A stretch of DNA of 64,000 bases from Polytrichum commune (GCA_950295325.1 OX485803.1:64063554-64127553), one strand, 5' to 3'. Shown: positions 1 through 12,300, counted from the first letter of the stretch. Translations and numbers: made by a program. Notes: generated by a model from the letters alone, not told the origin.

Positions 1-409
1 TAGGATTTAGGGATGACAACCCTAGAAAGTAACAATCTGGTGTTCCTTGGTTTCGTCACTTAAATATATATTAGGTGTGTTTCTGTAAGAATATTAAGAT
101 ATGTACAATAAACATCCAGACACATTTCCAGGATGTGTATGTTATTACGGGTATGCTAATGAACTCATCTAATTTAATGAAATGATTGAAATGGTTAAGT
201 AACGTCAGATTACATAAATTGAAAAGCTCCTGGAAAAATTCACTACACAAATTGCTACACCCATGCAGAGATCTCACACAATGGCCATTGACTATAGCAA
301 ATCAATACATCAAATCCAAAGTCATATTTCCGTAAACACCATCTTAGAATACAAAGCTCAAATACACAAGTGATACAGTGATGTACAAAAAGATGAGATT
401 GGTACTTAC

Positions 410-3005
410 TAGGGGTATGGGAAGTAGTTGTAGATCTTCTTGTTCATGATATTGAAGATGACATTCAAGAAATACCTGCCAGCAAATCAAAACATAGATG
501 AAGCATGACTCAATATATAAACCACTTTGATATTCAGGCTCAACAGGACGCGTAGGCCACTGAAGATGGAGATCCCCAAGCACAAATTACTATCCATCAC
601 TTTAAAATGAAACATTTCCTTTAATATTCATCAGTATTGTCAAACCAGAAACTACAACACCCTTTAGATAAGGCCAGAATTATGGGTCGAATTCAAAGAG
701 ATGATGTCAGGGACTCACAGACTCCACAATCCTCTTATTAATTGACAATCGTTTTCACAAATTAATCTCTAATGTTGCAAAATTAGAATAAGATCGTACA
801 AAAGTATGTTAACACTCGGAAAATTGAGCATTTCATAGAGCCAACTCTCTGGAAGAAAAACTTACCAGGCAAAAAAGAAAAACCCTGTCACTAGTGCAGG
901 GTTCTTTGCAGCAAAACCTTCAGCCTCTGCAGTTTTCTCCTTAGCAATTCTGCAAGAAAGATAGGGTCCATTATGTCCTGCAGTCCGCATTCTCAAGGAC
1001 ATCAACACAAGCTACTGCCAAACTATTGTTTGCACTAGTGTGCCATGTGCCATCGGCCCAGTTGTGCAACAGTCACTTCGCAGAATACCAATAAATAACC
1101 TTACACTCCATAGTAGCCTAAGATCATGTAGCTATTGTGAATTTTTCATACAATTTAACTCCATTCAAGTTCACTTGAGCCAAATTTGGTTGAACGCAAC
1201 CTACGTATTTCCTTGAATCTGCTCATTTTGTTCAATCTGGAAACCAGAAAGCCATGAGATGAAATTGATTGTCAATTAACAGTCGAGTAATATCACACTT
1301 TGAGAGGCTGTGCATACTCAACTCCTCGTATAGACCGCACAGTATCACACTATACATACTTGTACAGAGAAGCAAAGTACGTACAAAGGCCAATGCCAGC
1401 TCAAAAACCAACATCTAAGCCTACTTCTGAAAACAGGAAAAGGTTGCCGCACTCTCATGTAGCAGGATCTAACCCTCAAAACCTCCCCAGACACAGAGAA
1501 AAGCACTGGCATGCTCAAACCTAAATAGAATTAGAATTGAATCCCCTAAAAATAAAAGAAATAAAATCCGCCACAGCAATAACTGAAAACCAGCCTGTGT
1601 AACGTTCAATTTATCACACCCATGTGCGCGGATTTCTTAGCTAACAACGTTGTCGAGGGTAACAAGGTCGCAACAAGTCCAGTCAGTCTTACCTACCGAG
1701 TGCCCACTTAGAAACCTGAAAATCTAGTCCGAATTCACAAGCGAATTGCAAATTCAATATTATGTATGGAGGTGAAATCTACAGCAACCCAGGCTTCTCC
1801 TCTAACCCGTTTCCAAAATGAAGATTCGGCAGTACGTTTAGCAGGGTGCAGACTCAAGCCCATAAACAGTTGTATTCCATGAAATACAATGAATTGATGT
1901 CAAGTACCACAGGAATGATTTTGCAGGGTTACTGATCAACGTAAAAAGACATTTTAGTAACAAGGTTTCTTCTTGTTGAAGAACGCGCGAATTGTTTCAA
2001 TAGCCTTGTTCATGAATAACAGAACTAACGATTCAAGAGAAAGACAGATCTCCCTTCTATGACTATTTCCTGTTCTCAATCAGTGCAAAAAAGGGCAATG
2101 TTTTGGATACCAGCGATCTCTTCTCACGGCAGAGTCCGGAAGTGGACAACATCCCCTTCGTCGCACATCCATACAATGATGCTCTTGGATAGTTATCAGC
2201 ATTAGTGCAACAAAAATTTATTCGTGTAGGAACTTTATACGCTACATACACTTAACTTAGGGCCAGCAATGAACTTGGATCCCAAGAACAAGACAATCAG
2301 AACACAATAACCAAAAACAGATATCAGAACTACATGTAAACACAATGGAAACAGGAACCTACAAGTCGAGCTAGACCCACATTCCAGGATTGGTTCGCTG
2401 TTTGATGCATTATAAATAACTACGAGACTAGTAACACACTGAAATTCATGCCATGCAGTGTAGGAAACAGGATATTCCGCCACGTAGTGATACAACATAG
2501 AACAGCCTATTCGACACGATTGTAATTAGATGCCACAAGCACTGGTCTCGGTTGTAATCTAGATGCATGCTCTGCTCCACATTCTTGCAATACTCACAAC
2601 AAGACGATTGAGACGAAAAGATGTAGAGCTCCTTTACTCAAACCGGATGCAAGAACGGGTTGAAGAAGCTCACTCTGGCACAGAATCGCCTGCGGAATCG
2701 GCAGCGCTGGCCATGCACACGGGTGAGGCGACATTCTTCCTGGCCTCCTTCACGCTTTTCAAGCTCGTTGTCAACGGTGTGAACGCCAAGCCGCGGGCTA
2801 CAACGGGCTTCGCAAGGAAGGAAGATCGGAGCGCAGGCAACCTTGCGCTGATCTGGCTTGGGGAGCGCCATACCTGAGCTCTCTGCACACCGCAAGCCGA
2901 TCTGGCCGAACTCCTAACCCCAGGAGCTCCGATTGAGCTCGATAGGGCATGGAATTCGGTCACCTTCGAACCTACACCAAGCGCCACAGATGCAGATGCG
3001 GCCAT
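410..3005 (-). CDS. TPT: Chloroplast triose-phosphate/phosphate translocator, first three exons (continues beyond the left edge)
   Basis: Exon 1 (2674-3005) encodes about 110 residues starting MAASASVALG, rich in Ser, Ala, Arg and Val and poor in acids: a plastid transit peptide, probably cut near the VCMASAADS segment (residues 96-104). Exon 2 (866-949) encodes KNPALVTGFFFFAW and exon 3 (410-475) encodes YFLNVIFNIMNKKIYNYFPY. This is the first membrane helix and the loop of the TPT subfamily; PPT, GPT and XPT paralogues differ in the IYNYFPYPY stretch. All junctions are GT-AG and keep frame (phase 2 at both donors). The rest of the roughly 400-residue protein lies outside the window. Family role: inner-envelope antiporter exchanging triose phosphate or 3-phosphoglycerate for phosphate. 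The start has a strong context (GTCGCCATGGCC). The identification is firm. The window ends in the intron after exon 3, so intactness cannot be judged. Confidence 0.92.
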
Positions 3006-3744
3006 GGCGACTCCGGCGTTCGGCGATGCGCAGGCTCAGATTGCAATAGCGTCACAGCGAACTACGAGACCGCAGAGCTTCCTCACAATCTCTCTATCTC
3101 GCGTCCACATCGCACCTTCTTCCTCCGAGCGACCTCGCCCTGCTCCGCCCGAGCGCGGGTGGGTGGCCCCCCGGGATTCACGTCGCCCGACCCGGCCCGT
3201 CTCGGCCCAGCCTTGCCCCCAACCCCCGTTCAGTAGAGTACCCCTCTCTTAACGAAATTCCCGCCACGGGCTCCGATCTGGGCCGGGCCGGGCCCGCGAT
3301 TCCAACGGCCGCACATGCCCCTCAGGGGGGAGGAGCCAATGGGCGCTGGGGTGGGCCCCCCCTGCGCGGATTTCCAGATCACGCTCAGGTTCGATCTCCT
3401 TCAGAAGACAGACCCATCTACGTGGAGGGTCGCAAGCCAGATGGCGCTACGCGGGCCGTCCACTGGCCAATGGTGGAGGAGACGGGCGACCTAGCCCCCG
3501 CGTCCCCTTGATGCTGGGGAACGGATGGATGAGCATCATCCAAAATATCTTGGACCTTACCTGATTTTAGTTGGCCAATAATAATAAGCACACTGGGGCT
3601 GGGCTATCTTAAATTAATATAAAAACAAAACAAAACCACCCCGCTATTCCCAATAATTCCCATTACACATTGCCCCCGTCATCAGCCAATTAAATAGTCA
3701 CACCGGAACTTAGGTTCTACGGAAATTAACATACATGTACTTTA
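3006..3744. promoter_or_regulatory. GC-rich 5' flank of the translocator gene
   Basis: The bases from about 3006 to 3540 are markedly richer in G+C and CpG than the AT-rich surroundings, as expected for the 5' UTR and promoter-proximal DNA of the minus-strand translocator gene. Several frames stay open only because of this composition. I could not fix a TATA box or start site. From 3541 to 3744 the sequence returns to AT-rich DNA with no recognisable feature. Confidence 0.45.
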
Positions 3745-4333
3745 GGGCCACTTCACACACAAGGCTGAAGGCCCCTCACCATGGCAATGTAAGAGCTCTC
3801 ATTGGTCGAAAACTCAGAGACCGTCCAAGTTCACTTCACACTAGGAGGTGAAGGTCTAAAGGTCCAAAGAAAAGTTCATGGATGACAAGTCTACATGGAG
3901 TCCTACATGGCAAGTTGTGTATAAGGGTGCATGGTCTACCGGAATTTGCGTCATACCCACCTCCAAAAGGTGGGCCTAACGCAAATTCCGGGAGACCATA
4001 TTTTTTAATATTTTTTTCCAACAACACATATGTCAGGACAAGTTGCAAGGCAGATTCCAAAACAAATTCCAAAACAGACAAACACCACCAATTAATTCTC
4101 TTAAATTGATAAATTTTGAGACATATTATAAAAAACCAAATCCTCCCCTCTTTTGCCGCCAACAAAATAGGCTATGGTCCCACAACATGATTCATCCTCA
4201 CTTCATACTATGCTTGAGGGCCCAAGACTACATAAAATGGCTTTCCCAACACTCATGGTACGGCCTTTGGATGAGAGTCAAGGGTCCTCACCATTGCAAG
4301 GTCACGGCTCTTGGCTCATGTGTGAAGTGGCCC
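3745..4333. mobile_element. TIR element copy 1 (PIF/Harbinger-like MITE, TTA target duplication)
   Basis: The left end GGGCCACTTCACACA is matched in reverse at the right end (TGTGAAGTGGCCC). Similarity between the arms continues imperfectly for about 45 bases. TTA lies directly outside both ends (3742-3744 and 4334-4336). There is no coding capacity for a transposase. An internal palindrome spans about 3926-3997. The TTA duplication plus GGG-starting ends fits PIF/Harbinger-type non-autonomous elements (established knowledge). The family assignment is inference. Confidence 0.72.
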
Positions 4334-4917
4334 TTAAGCTTAACTTAAGTGAACCAAGATGCTCCCATGATGCCAACACACAAATATCTGTTCGCAAACT
4401 CCAAGAAAACATTGGTCGTGCAAGCGAGCATATGAGGTCAGCATAATTCGGATTCACAGCTATCAGGAAAACGTTCTTTGTATTATTGACCCACCCCGCG
4501 ATTATCAACTACACTCGTGTGATCCCCCTATATATGTCGCACCATTACGGATTTGCAAGTGTGGAGGTTAGTTTAGGGTTTGTGACAATAGAGAGCTTTG
4601 ATACACATACAAGGATTGTCTTGATGGATGTTGTTCATCCTCACTTTGTGATTAGCTAACAAGATTATCATATAGATTTGTATGGAATCGTTTCTTTTCA
4701 GTCCAACTCTCATTTCGCATAACATATGCATTACATTGATTGGGATGAGTGAAAAAAGATGGATGCCTTGGAAACCTAGTACTTAAAGACGAGGTTTTTG
4801 GGAATGTGGAGTTGGAAGTAGACAAATTTGTAATTAGTAGATGTGAGTCTCTGATACATATAATGTAGCTCATACTTAGATATGTTGCTCATACTGCTAA
4901 GTACAGTTGTTGTTGTT

Positions 4918-4951
<34 letters not shown>

Positions 4952-4977
4952 GTCTTCTCCTTATTAGCATAACATTA
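4334..4977. other. Intergenic, no gene seen; short GTT run and poly-T tract
   Basis: No convincing coding sequence. At about 4909-4920 there is a short GTT repeat that runs into an uninterrupted T tract at 4921-4949. The tract could be the tail of an old retroposon on the minus strand, but I see no body for one. Confidence 0.4.
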
Positions 4978-5534
4978 GGGGCGCTTCACACTATGGCCGA
5001 AGGTCGAGAGGCCGTTGATTTCCACCAATCAGATTGCAAGAAACCAAGAGTTCTGCCTCTCGACCCTTCACACTAAGTCCAAAGGTTTGAATTTAAAATG
5101 CTTACTTTTTGACGAAGGAGATGGACTCTCGAAGGAAGTTTGGGTCGGACGGGAATGGAAACCCAAACTATGGTCGAGAGGCTGTCAGTTTTTCTTCATT
5201 AAAAAAATCAATCATTGACAAGATCTTGGCCGTTAGATTGGAGGGGTTGTTTTGGGCAAGGAATAAAGTGGGATTCTCCTTTGGGTTTGGACTTTGGGCT
5301 TGGCCTTTGGAGGCTTCACATTATGGGCGTCCAGGTTGAGAGGTTGTGAGAGTTCATGGCCAAAGGTTTGGACTTTGGGTTTGGCCTTTGGAGGCTTCAC
5401 ACCATGCCCAGCCGAAGGCTCCACTTACTATATTTTATTGGCTATTTTCAGCCCATTTCTTTGGACTCTCAACAAAGTTTGGCCACTCAATCCCACAACC
5501 TCTTGATTTGGACGGCCATAGTGTGAAGCGACCC
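4978..5534. mobile_element. TIR element copy 2 (TTA duplication), inserted in the left arm of a foldback
   Basis: The left end GGGGCGCTTCACACTATGG is mirrored at the right end (CCATAGTGTGAAGCGACCC). TTA flanks both sides (4975-4977 and 5535-5537). The ends resemble copy 1 but form a separate subtype. The interior contains direct copies of a phrase like TTTGGCCTTTGGAGGCTTCACA (around 5300 and 5390), and no transposase frame. Its right duplication is the first three bases of the foldback that follows, which shows the insertion order. Confidence 0.7.
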
Positions 5535-5694
5535 TTATTAAGCAATGTGCATTCGTTCATGTGGGCCCTAAGACTATAACCATGGGATGCCCCAACCTAG
5601 TGCAAATTTAGACTTCAGTCTCCTTGCACTAGGTTGGAGCATCCCATGGTTATATTCTCAAGGCCCACTTGAACGAAAGCACATTGCTTAATAA
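5535..5694. repeat. Near-perfect foldback (hairpin) of about 71-base arms
   Basis: Left arm 5535-5605 (TTATTAAGCAATGTGC...) and right arm 5624-5694 (...GCACATTGCTTAATAA) are inverted copies with few mismatches and an 18-base loop. The bases outside the right arm (reverse complement AACATTA) also match the bases just left of the TIR element at 4978. The arms were therefore a little longer before that element inserted. It could be a foldback MITE or the source of a hairpin RNA. Nothing in the sequence decides between these. Confidence 0.75.
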
Positions 5695-6829
5695 TGTTTA
5701 GAGGCAGTTGCAAATGTAACAATCATTTATCATCTTGCAAGCCAAGAAACGTACACTATAAGTTCAAGAAAATTAGAGAAATAAACAATGTCCACATAAT
5801 TTTTCTTGCTAACACATAGAAGACCAATCCAAATTACCTCAAATAAGTTCACACCAATTACTCCACATATGGATTGAGTCCTTGACACACCAAAACATAG
5901 CCTAAGTTAATCTTTATAGTGTTCCTTGGCATTTTGAATCTCATGTACTTTGAGGCGTCTTCTAGTGTGGTGGACTACCAATGTGCACAACATGATCGTG
6001 AAGTTAAGTTAGGATGTCCATAGGGTTTGGTCCAAGGATTTCATATTCATCCATTACCTTTGTCATGCGTGTAGCAATTTCACACTTGACAATGTGTTTT
6101 CACACTACCACCATTTGAGTAAAGAAACTCCTTTCCTTTTCTTTGGTTCTACATTTGAAGGATAAGGCGCATGGATGGCAACCACAAACACAAACTACTC
6201 TTCCATGTCCAACTATAATACAAAGTTCAGCTGGGAGTTGCAATAGTTGCAATTTATTGTTTTTGGTTTCACTTTCTTATAGTTATTATGTGGCACTAGG
6301 AGAGAACTTCAAAGCCAAAGCACAGGAGAAGATCTACAGGAGGTGATTACATCATAAATGGTTTGTCTCTACTCCATAAATCGTGCCAATCCAGTAGGAA
6401 CAATCAATAGGGTCAAATCCACTCTTCAACTACATGAATCGTCTTGTGTGAACCAACAAAAAATCATGGATGTTATTGAGAGTAGTCCGAAACCACGACC
6501 ACAACCACTCGAGTCGTTGTGGGATTAGAGAAGATGATGCACTAAATAACCAACAAGAGGTGAGTGGATGACAAGCAACGGAAATGGCAAGTCTGCCACC
6601 TACTTGAGTTGGTTATTAATTATAATCAATCAACTCATGGAAAAAATCAAAGTCTTCCTTCATGGATGAAAACTTGTGACGAATGTTTATAAGCCCCTCC
6701 ACTTTTGGATGAGCGGTCGGTTAAGACTTCCCGTAACATAAACCTCGTCCTTTCCCACTCTCAATCTAGGCCGTCGCTCTTCATGATAGGAGGATCCAAA
6801 AAACAAGACAACCAAGTCATTATGTCTAG
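5695..6829. other. Intergenic, no feature recognised
   Basis: AT-rich sequence with only short, unconvincing open frames on either strand. I see no RNA gene, repeat pair or known protein similarity. Confidence 0.4.
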
Positions 6830-7053
6830 TACTCCCTCTGTTTCAAAATAAAATTGTGGTTTCTATTTCAGTGCGGGATTAAGAACAGTGACCGGATTTG
6901 AACCACAATGCGCTTTTTAACCAAAATTGGGAGCTGCCGAAAAGTTGCCGACGTCTCTGTCATGCCCGGAGGAGGTCCGTAACGAAACCATGGTTTTATT
7001 CTGGCACGGAGTTTATGCAGAAACCATGGTTTTATTGTGAAACAGAGGGAGTA
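6830..7053. mobile_element. MITE with CTCCCTCTGTTTCA terminal inverted repeats
   Basis: The left end TACTCCCTCTGTTTCAAAAT and the right end, read in reverse complement (TACTCCCTCTGTTTCACAAT), match over about 33 bases. The ends closely resemble the CTCCCTCCGT ends of TA-duplicating Stowaway-type (Tc1/mariner) MITEs known in plants. The element is 224 bases with no coding potential. Inside the right half the phrase AAACCATGGTTTTATT occurs twice. A 10-base direct repeat ATTATGTCTA lies just outside (about 6819 and 7060), so a longer target duplication is a second possibility. Confidence 0.7.
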
Positions 7054-7108
7054 ATCGAAATTATGTCTACTAATCTTTGCCTCCATGATGGGACTTGCTA
7101 ACATGAGT

Positions 7109-7134
7109 GGGACTCGGGACTCGGGACTCGGGAC
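7109..7134. repeat. Short GGGACTC tandem repeat
   Basis: About three and a half head-to-tail copies of the seven-base unit GGGACTC. It is a small simple repeat with no evident function. Confidence 0.8.
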
Positions 7135-8280
7135 CCCATGTGCACCAGCCCTCGAATGGTGATCATAAAATCAGAAAGAAAACATCCATGATTGCAAAAA
7201 TTGAGGCGTTGATCACACCGGCCAGTTCAAACATCATCCGTTGGCATCTTCGGCTGCAATAGTTTGAATAGCGGTGGGCCAACATCTACTTATGAACATA
7301 ATCCCAACAATTTCAAGGTTGGAACCGAAAGGAACTTTGGTGTGATCGGGGCACGAGACATTAGAAACTTGGGAACTTTTTGCTCGCTCGCTTGATTGGA
7401 TTTTGGATTGTGGAATTGATAATCGGGCTTGCTTCTCATATCATCCCGTGTCCCACTTGAAACCCTAATTCTAAAGAGCAACACCGGTCGTGTCCTTTAA
7501 GGTTTCGCCTGCAAACTAGAGCCGTTTTTCCTCCAAAAGTTGAGTATAAGTTCAACATTGGCAGGATAGCAATCATAAAGCCGGAGTTGTCTTTCTCGTA
7601 AGCAGTGGTTCCCATCCTCTACCCTTTTATTGTTAGTACTATGCCCGTTATTACCCCCAACTTTACTAGGAGGGCTACCAACCATACCCACCAATCATAT
7701 GTGCACCATGGGTGTGGGGAAGAGAGGCAAAAGGCATCACCGAGTTCATAGTCAAGGACTTACATAATAAGTTGCTAGAAAGTGAGTGTGCTATGGTATA
7801 CTCAACATGTCGTAGGACTATGGAATAAGTTTCCATCATGGGAGCAGGTAGTAGGTTGGTACGAGACTCTTTTGGTGCTCCAATTTTTGAGCATTTATAA
7901 TATGCCATGCATGTCATAATATATGTCAATCATAATATGATGAAACAAAATATACAATGTTTTTGGAGTGCAAGCCGGCAGCATGATGTTGGGTTGGCTC
8001 TTCATGGGCTTGTTTGTTTGTTTGCTTGTTTGTTGGCTATGTTTGTAGGATAGAGACTATGCATCAACTTCTATGTTTCAAGAGCAAATTTCCTAACCAC
8101 TTTGTGTTCACACTTGTACAATACTTAATCATGTTATTTTTGGTCCAATTTACTTAACGTGGATGGTGAAAGCTTGCATACCTTGAACAACTAATCAATT
8201 ATTTCAACTATTAAACAACTAGTGGCCTTTTGTAACTATAGTTGTTTACGATTTGACTTGCCAAAAAATGTAGTTAATTA
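7135..8280. other. Intergenic, no feature recognised
   Basis: No coding region, RNA gene or element ends could be supported. A short TTTG-rich run sits near 8010-8035. Confidence 0.4.
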
Positions 8281-8319
8281 TAGTTGTTCTAAAATCCAAT
8301 TAACTATAGCTAACTATAG

Positions 8320-8370
<51 letters not shown>

Positions 8371-8425
8371 CACATGTATACATATATATATGTGTGTATA
8401 TGTGTATATATAGTTAACTATAGTT
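8281..8425. repeat. AT-rich simple repeats with nested palindromes
   Basis: TAACTATAGCTAACTATAGC is followed by ACTA repeats, a TA run and mixed TA/TG repeats, ending in AGTTAACTATAGTTG. The TAACTATAGTT motifs at the two sides are inverted, so the block can fold on itself. It is a microsatellite cluster, possibly grown from the ends of a small foldback element. Confidence 0.7.
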
Positions 8426-8839
8426 GTCCCCTAAAATGTATTGAAAGAAATCTAATTGACTATAGTTGGTTATAGGTATAGTAAATAGCCATGGATTGGC
8501 ATGAGCAAAGTGTACAACTTTAATTATAGTTTTTCATAGAAAGGACAGAGCCTCACGGTTCTATCATTTTCTTGTTTGTTGCTAGATTTCATTACAAGGA
8601 AAAACACTAGTGTTTGAGAAGATTTTTAGGCATAACTGGTCGAGATCTTAGTGTTTCCGAGTTCACCTGTGTTGGGATAAGAAGGGTTTTAGTATGGCAT
8701 ACTTATCAATTTAATGGGCAGTGGCAAGCCTACAAGTCCCAAATGACTAACAATAATTATATGACACACACAAGTTCCTTGAAGAAGGGTTCAACGTGAA
8801 CGAGGATCCACTTTGTCCATGGGCTACTATCACATTTGA
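8426..8839. other. Intergenic; one phrase recurs near 51.7 kb
   Basis: No gene. The phrase GGCATAACTGGTCGAGATCT at about 8630-8650 and the bases after it recur with changes near 51,675, which suggests two remnants of one dispersed repeat. Confidence 0.35.
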
Positions 8840-9342
8840 GGGCCACTTCACACACGAGACTGGGAGCCCGTGACCATTACACTTCAAGCACTCTCATTGG
8901 TGGAAAAGGCGGAGCGGTACCAAGTTCGCCGCTTCACACTATGCTTGAGGGACCATCGGAGTATGTGAATGCAAGATGGATGTAAAGCCTACATGGATTC
9001 TTACATGGCATTGAATGGATCAAGTTTCATGGTCACTTGGATTATTTTCAAAAACCACCTCTTGGAGGTGGGTCTAGCACAAAACCGGGAAACCATAGCA
9101 CTTCAAACGTTCACAGCCGTTGATTTCTTTTATTTTTATATAAAATGAGGATCCGCATGAATAAAAATCCATTGAAATAGCATTTAGTTGAGGGCCCGGT
9201 CACATGTGGCTTCACACCACACTTGAGGATTCGTGACCACACTACATGATTTTGGAAGTGTGTTGGGATGGCCTTTGGACACTTTCTTTTGGGCTCTCAC
9301 AATTTCATGGTCACGGCTCTTGGCTCGTGTGTGAAGTGGCCC
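8840..9342. mobile_element. TIR element copy 3 (same family as 3745-4333)
   Basis: The left end GGGCCACTTCACACACGAG and the right end (CTCGTGTGTGAAGTGGCCC) are perfect inverses over 19 bases, followed by a weaker match. The flanks are TGA (left) and TAA (right), consistent with a decayed TTA-type duplication. The interior has a palindrome (about 9028-9096) homologous in position and shape to that of copy 1. No transposase frame. Confidence 0.7.
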
Positions 9343-12300
9343 TAAGTGGAGGGCTTTATAACACTTGGGAGTTGTGATCAAAACAATGTGACTTTGGAGG
9401 TGGGGAAGGGGGGGAGGGGTCGTCCAACTTGCGAATGGTGGGCAAAGAAGATTTGGTCCTACAATAAAAGAAAAAATAAATGATGGGTTCGAAAACACAT
9501 GTATTGAAAGTTAACAATGAAGGGCTCTCATCTCACTTCAAGGGTGTATCGTTTTGGACATGAAATCTATGAGAAAACTACGACTCCATTGTAAAGAGGA
9601 ATATCAACTTTGGAATTGCCAATAGACTCTTGTGTCGAGATTTATACAAAGACTTTGAACCACGTAAGAGGTTTCAATAATTGGATATGAAGTTTATTGA
9701 ACCAAGTGTATCCTAGTTGTAGCTGTTTGAGGGAGGGTTTGATTGCAATAAGTCTTAGTTTTTTTTTATCAACTAAAAACCTCATTGGGACCTCACTTAT
9801 GATTTCTTTAAAAAAATAAATTAATGGGTTTACTATTTTCAATCTAAGAACATTTAGCTTTAAATGAAACAATGGAATAGGAAATGTATTGGTTAGAGAA
9901 AAAACCTCATATTATTTGTTATAAAATGATTAAGTTCATTTGGAGAATTTTGTAGGATTGGGTATATCAATGAATTGTGTTGGGATAATATCAAATATTT
10001 GATGTGCAAGGCTAGATTTACTCTAAATTTGAATTACTATGCACATCATGTGTGCCAACTTGTGGATGCAAACTGAAGAATGCAAATGAATGAGAACTGA
10101 TATGTCTATATGATTGGATGTTTGATCGGGCCATGTTAAATTCCCAAATCTGATGCTATCAATTGTCATACCAACTTTGATTATTGGGTTGGCCATGCTT
10201 AAATAAGTTGGTCATGACACCATTTCATGATCATGTTTTTATATATCTATATGTCGACTATTGATTGGCATGCCCTCAAAGAGTCAGATTGTTCATAGAT
10301 AAATGTTCTTGCTAGTTTTTTGATACACCATCAGCTTGCATTAACTTTAATGCACCGATTTTATCATGACTTGCCCTTTAATTTTGGGTCAAAAAATAAA
10401 TTGATATTTGTGCTACATTTTAAGAAAAAATAATTACCTGAAAGAATTGTATAATGTTATGATGATATATCAATCTTACAACATAAAATCAAATTTTTTG
10501 AAGAGGAATAAGGCCTCATTGTGCCATCAAAGGCGTGTCGATGTTAAGATCACTGATATATTTTACATTATTATTATTATTTAGTATTTTTTTAGGAGGG
10601 GAGAGGAGGAGGGGGGTTAACAAAAGATTTAGTTACTCAATCTAGTTTCAATTGTCATCCACACATGGTAACTAGGCCCTCACCTGGTAACTTGTGTAGT
10701 CATCTAGGAAGCTGAGAACATGACATGAAAAAATGTAAGGATTTTTTAATACAACCAAAAAAATGAATACATATATGGTAGAACAATGTTTTTTGTTTGC
10801 TACGAGGAGACAATTTTCGTTGCGAATGAAATTTTGTCTCTCCTATGTAGTCTCGTGCTAAATTTTACCTTTGGTGTTTCCATTTTGAGGAATGTAACCA
10901 AAACATACGAAACTCACCATATGTTAGAAGCGGCAGTGAATGCCAAATGAAACCACTTTATTATTTTATTTTTAGCTTATTTATCGATTAATTTGCATTC
11001 ATACTAAAGTTCATATGAGTCATATGTAATTTATACCAATCCCGCATACTCAAATTCATAGGTCAATCTCAACAAGACAAATACACAAATAACACCAAGA
11101 AATGTGAGCTATAATTTAAAGAGGTTCATTGTCGAGACTGAAAAACTCCTCAGCCTCAATTCTTATATATATCCTAGAACTAGGAAGCTCTAAAAAAAAC
11201 TTTTATTAACTAATAAAGCTAAGAAATTCTTGAAATATTTCAACCAACTAAATATACTTCTAGAACTATGAAGCTTTTAGAAAAACTTTTAGCAACTTCT
11301 AGAGCTGAAAAACTTTCAAACGACTTCAACCAACTCTTAATGTTTTTTTAAAGAAGACTTCTTAAGAGTTTTCGAACCTTGCTCCTATACCATTTTTTCA
11401 GGGAGTTGATATCATTTATGTTGGATTGTCTTAGGACATGGTTCAATCCACAGTTAAAAGATGCCAAGAATCATATGAATTTGCCTTATATACCTACAAC
11501 ACTACCACAATTCATGAAAGAGGCATGAAAAGATGTTCTAGAGGTATTCGTATATTTCGTGCATGACAAGTACAGTAAGCTACAAGACTTGGACATCACT
11601 ACTCTCATAGTTCATTTCTCTTGCATGAAATATTGAAGCATACATATATTAGAAAATCATTGACACTTTCATTTTGATTTTATGGTCAATACTAGTCTTC
11701 AATTCCACTCCCAAAAACGTGTATATCTCGCAAAAATATGGTGTATATGAAAGTAACACAATAAGGATTTTGAGATAAATGGAGGCATGGTCAACACACT
11801 CGTAGATATAAATACATGTGTCCCAAATAAAATTCGGGTTGGGGATGCGGATTTTATATGTTAAAGAACATAATGAAGTTGACAAAGGCCTTGGAAATTA
11901 GACCTTGTACCCTATATGTATTAAACAAAACTTAGACCAAATTTCACTTCAAAATAGGCCATAATAAAATAAATGAAATAGTAGGAAAACATTAAAAATT
12001 CTAAACTATATATCATTTGATCTAATAATTATAATGTTTAATATGAATTGTGTAAGGCACAACATTGAATTATAATTGAATTATAGGAAATATAATATAA
12101 AAATCAATTCAATTAGAGTGTTTTATTTTATACTTAGTCCATCAAAATGAGATTTATAAAAATAAATCAGGAAGTCATTGCAAAACTTAGGCAAATGTGT
12201 TGTCAAAGAAAATTAGGCATAAAAATATTATGATTGATTGAGAGTTTCAACTAAATTATTAGGATTAGATAATTTTAGATATTAGATAATAATGCAAGTA

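Noticed and set aside
2563-3252. Several plus-strand open frames at the translocator's first exon and promoter
   Set aside because: They are caused by high G+C and lie opposite the transit-peptide exon. They have no protein-like features.
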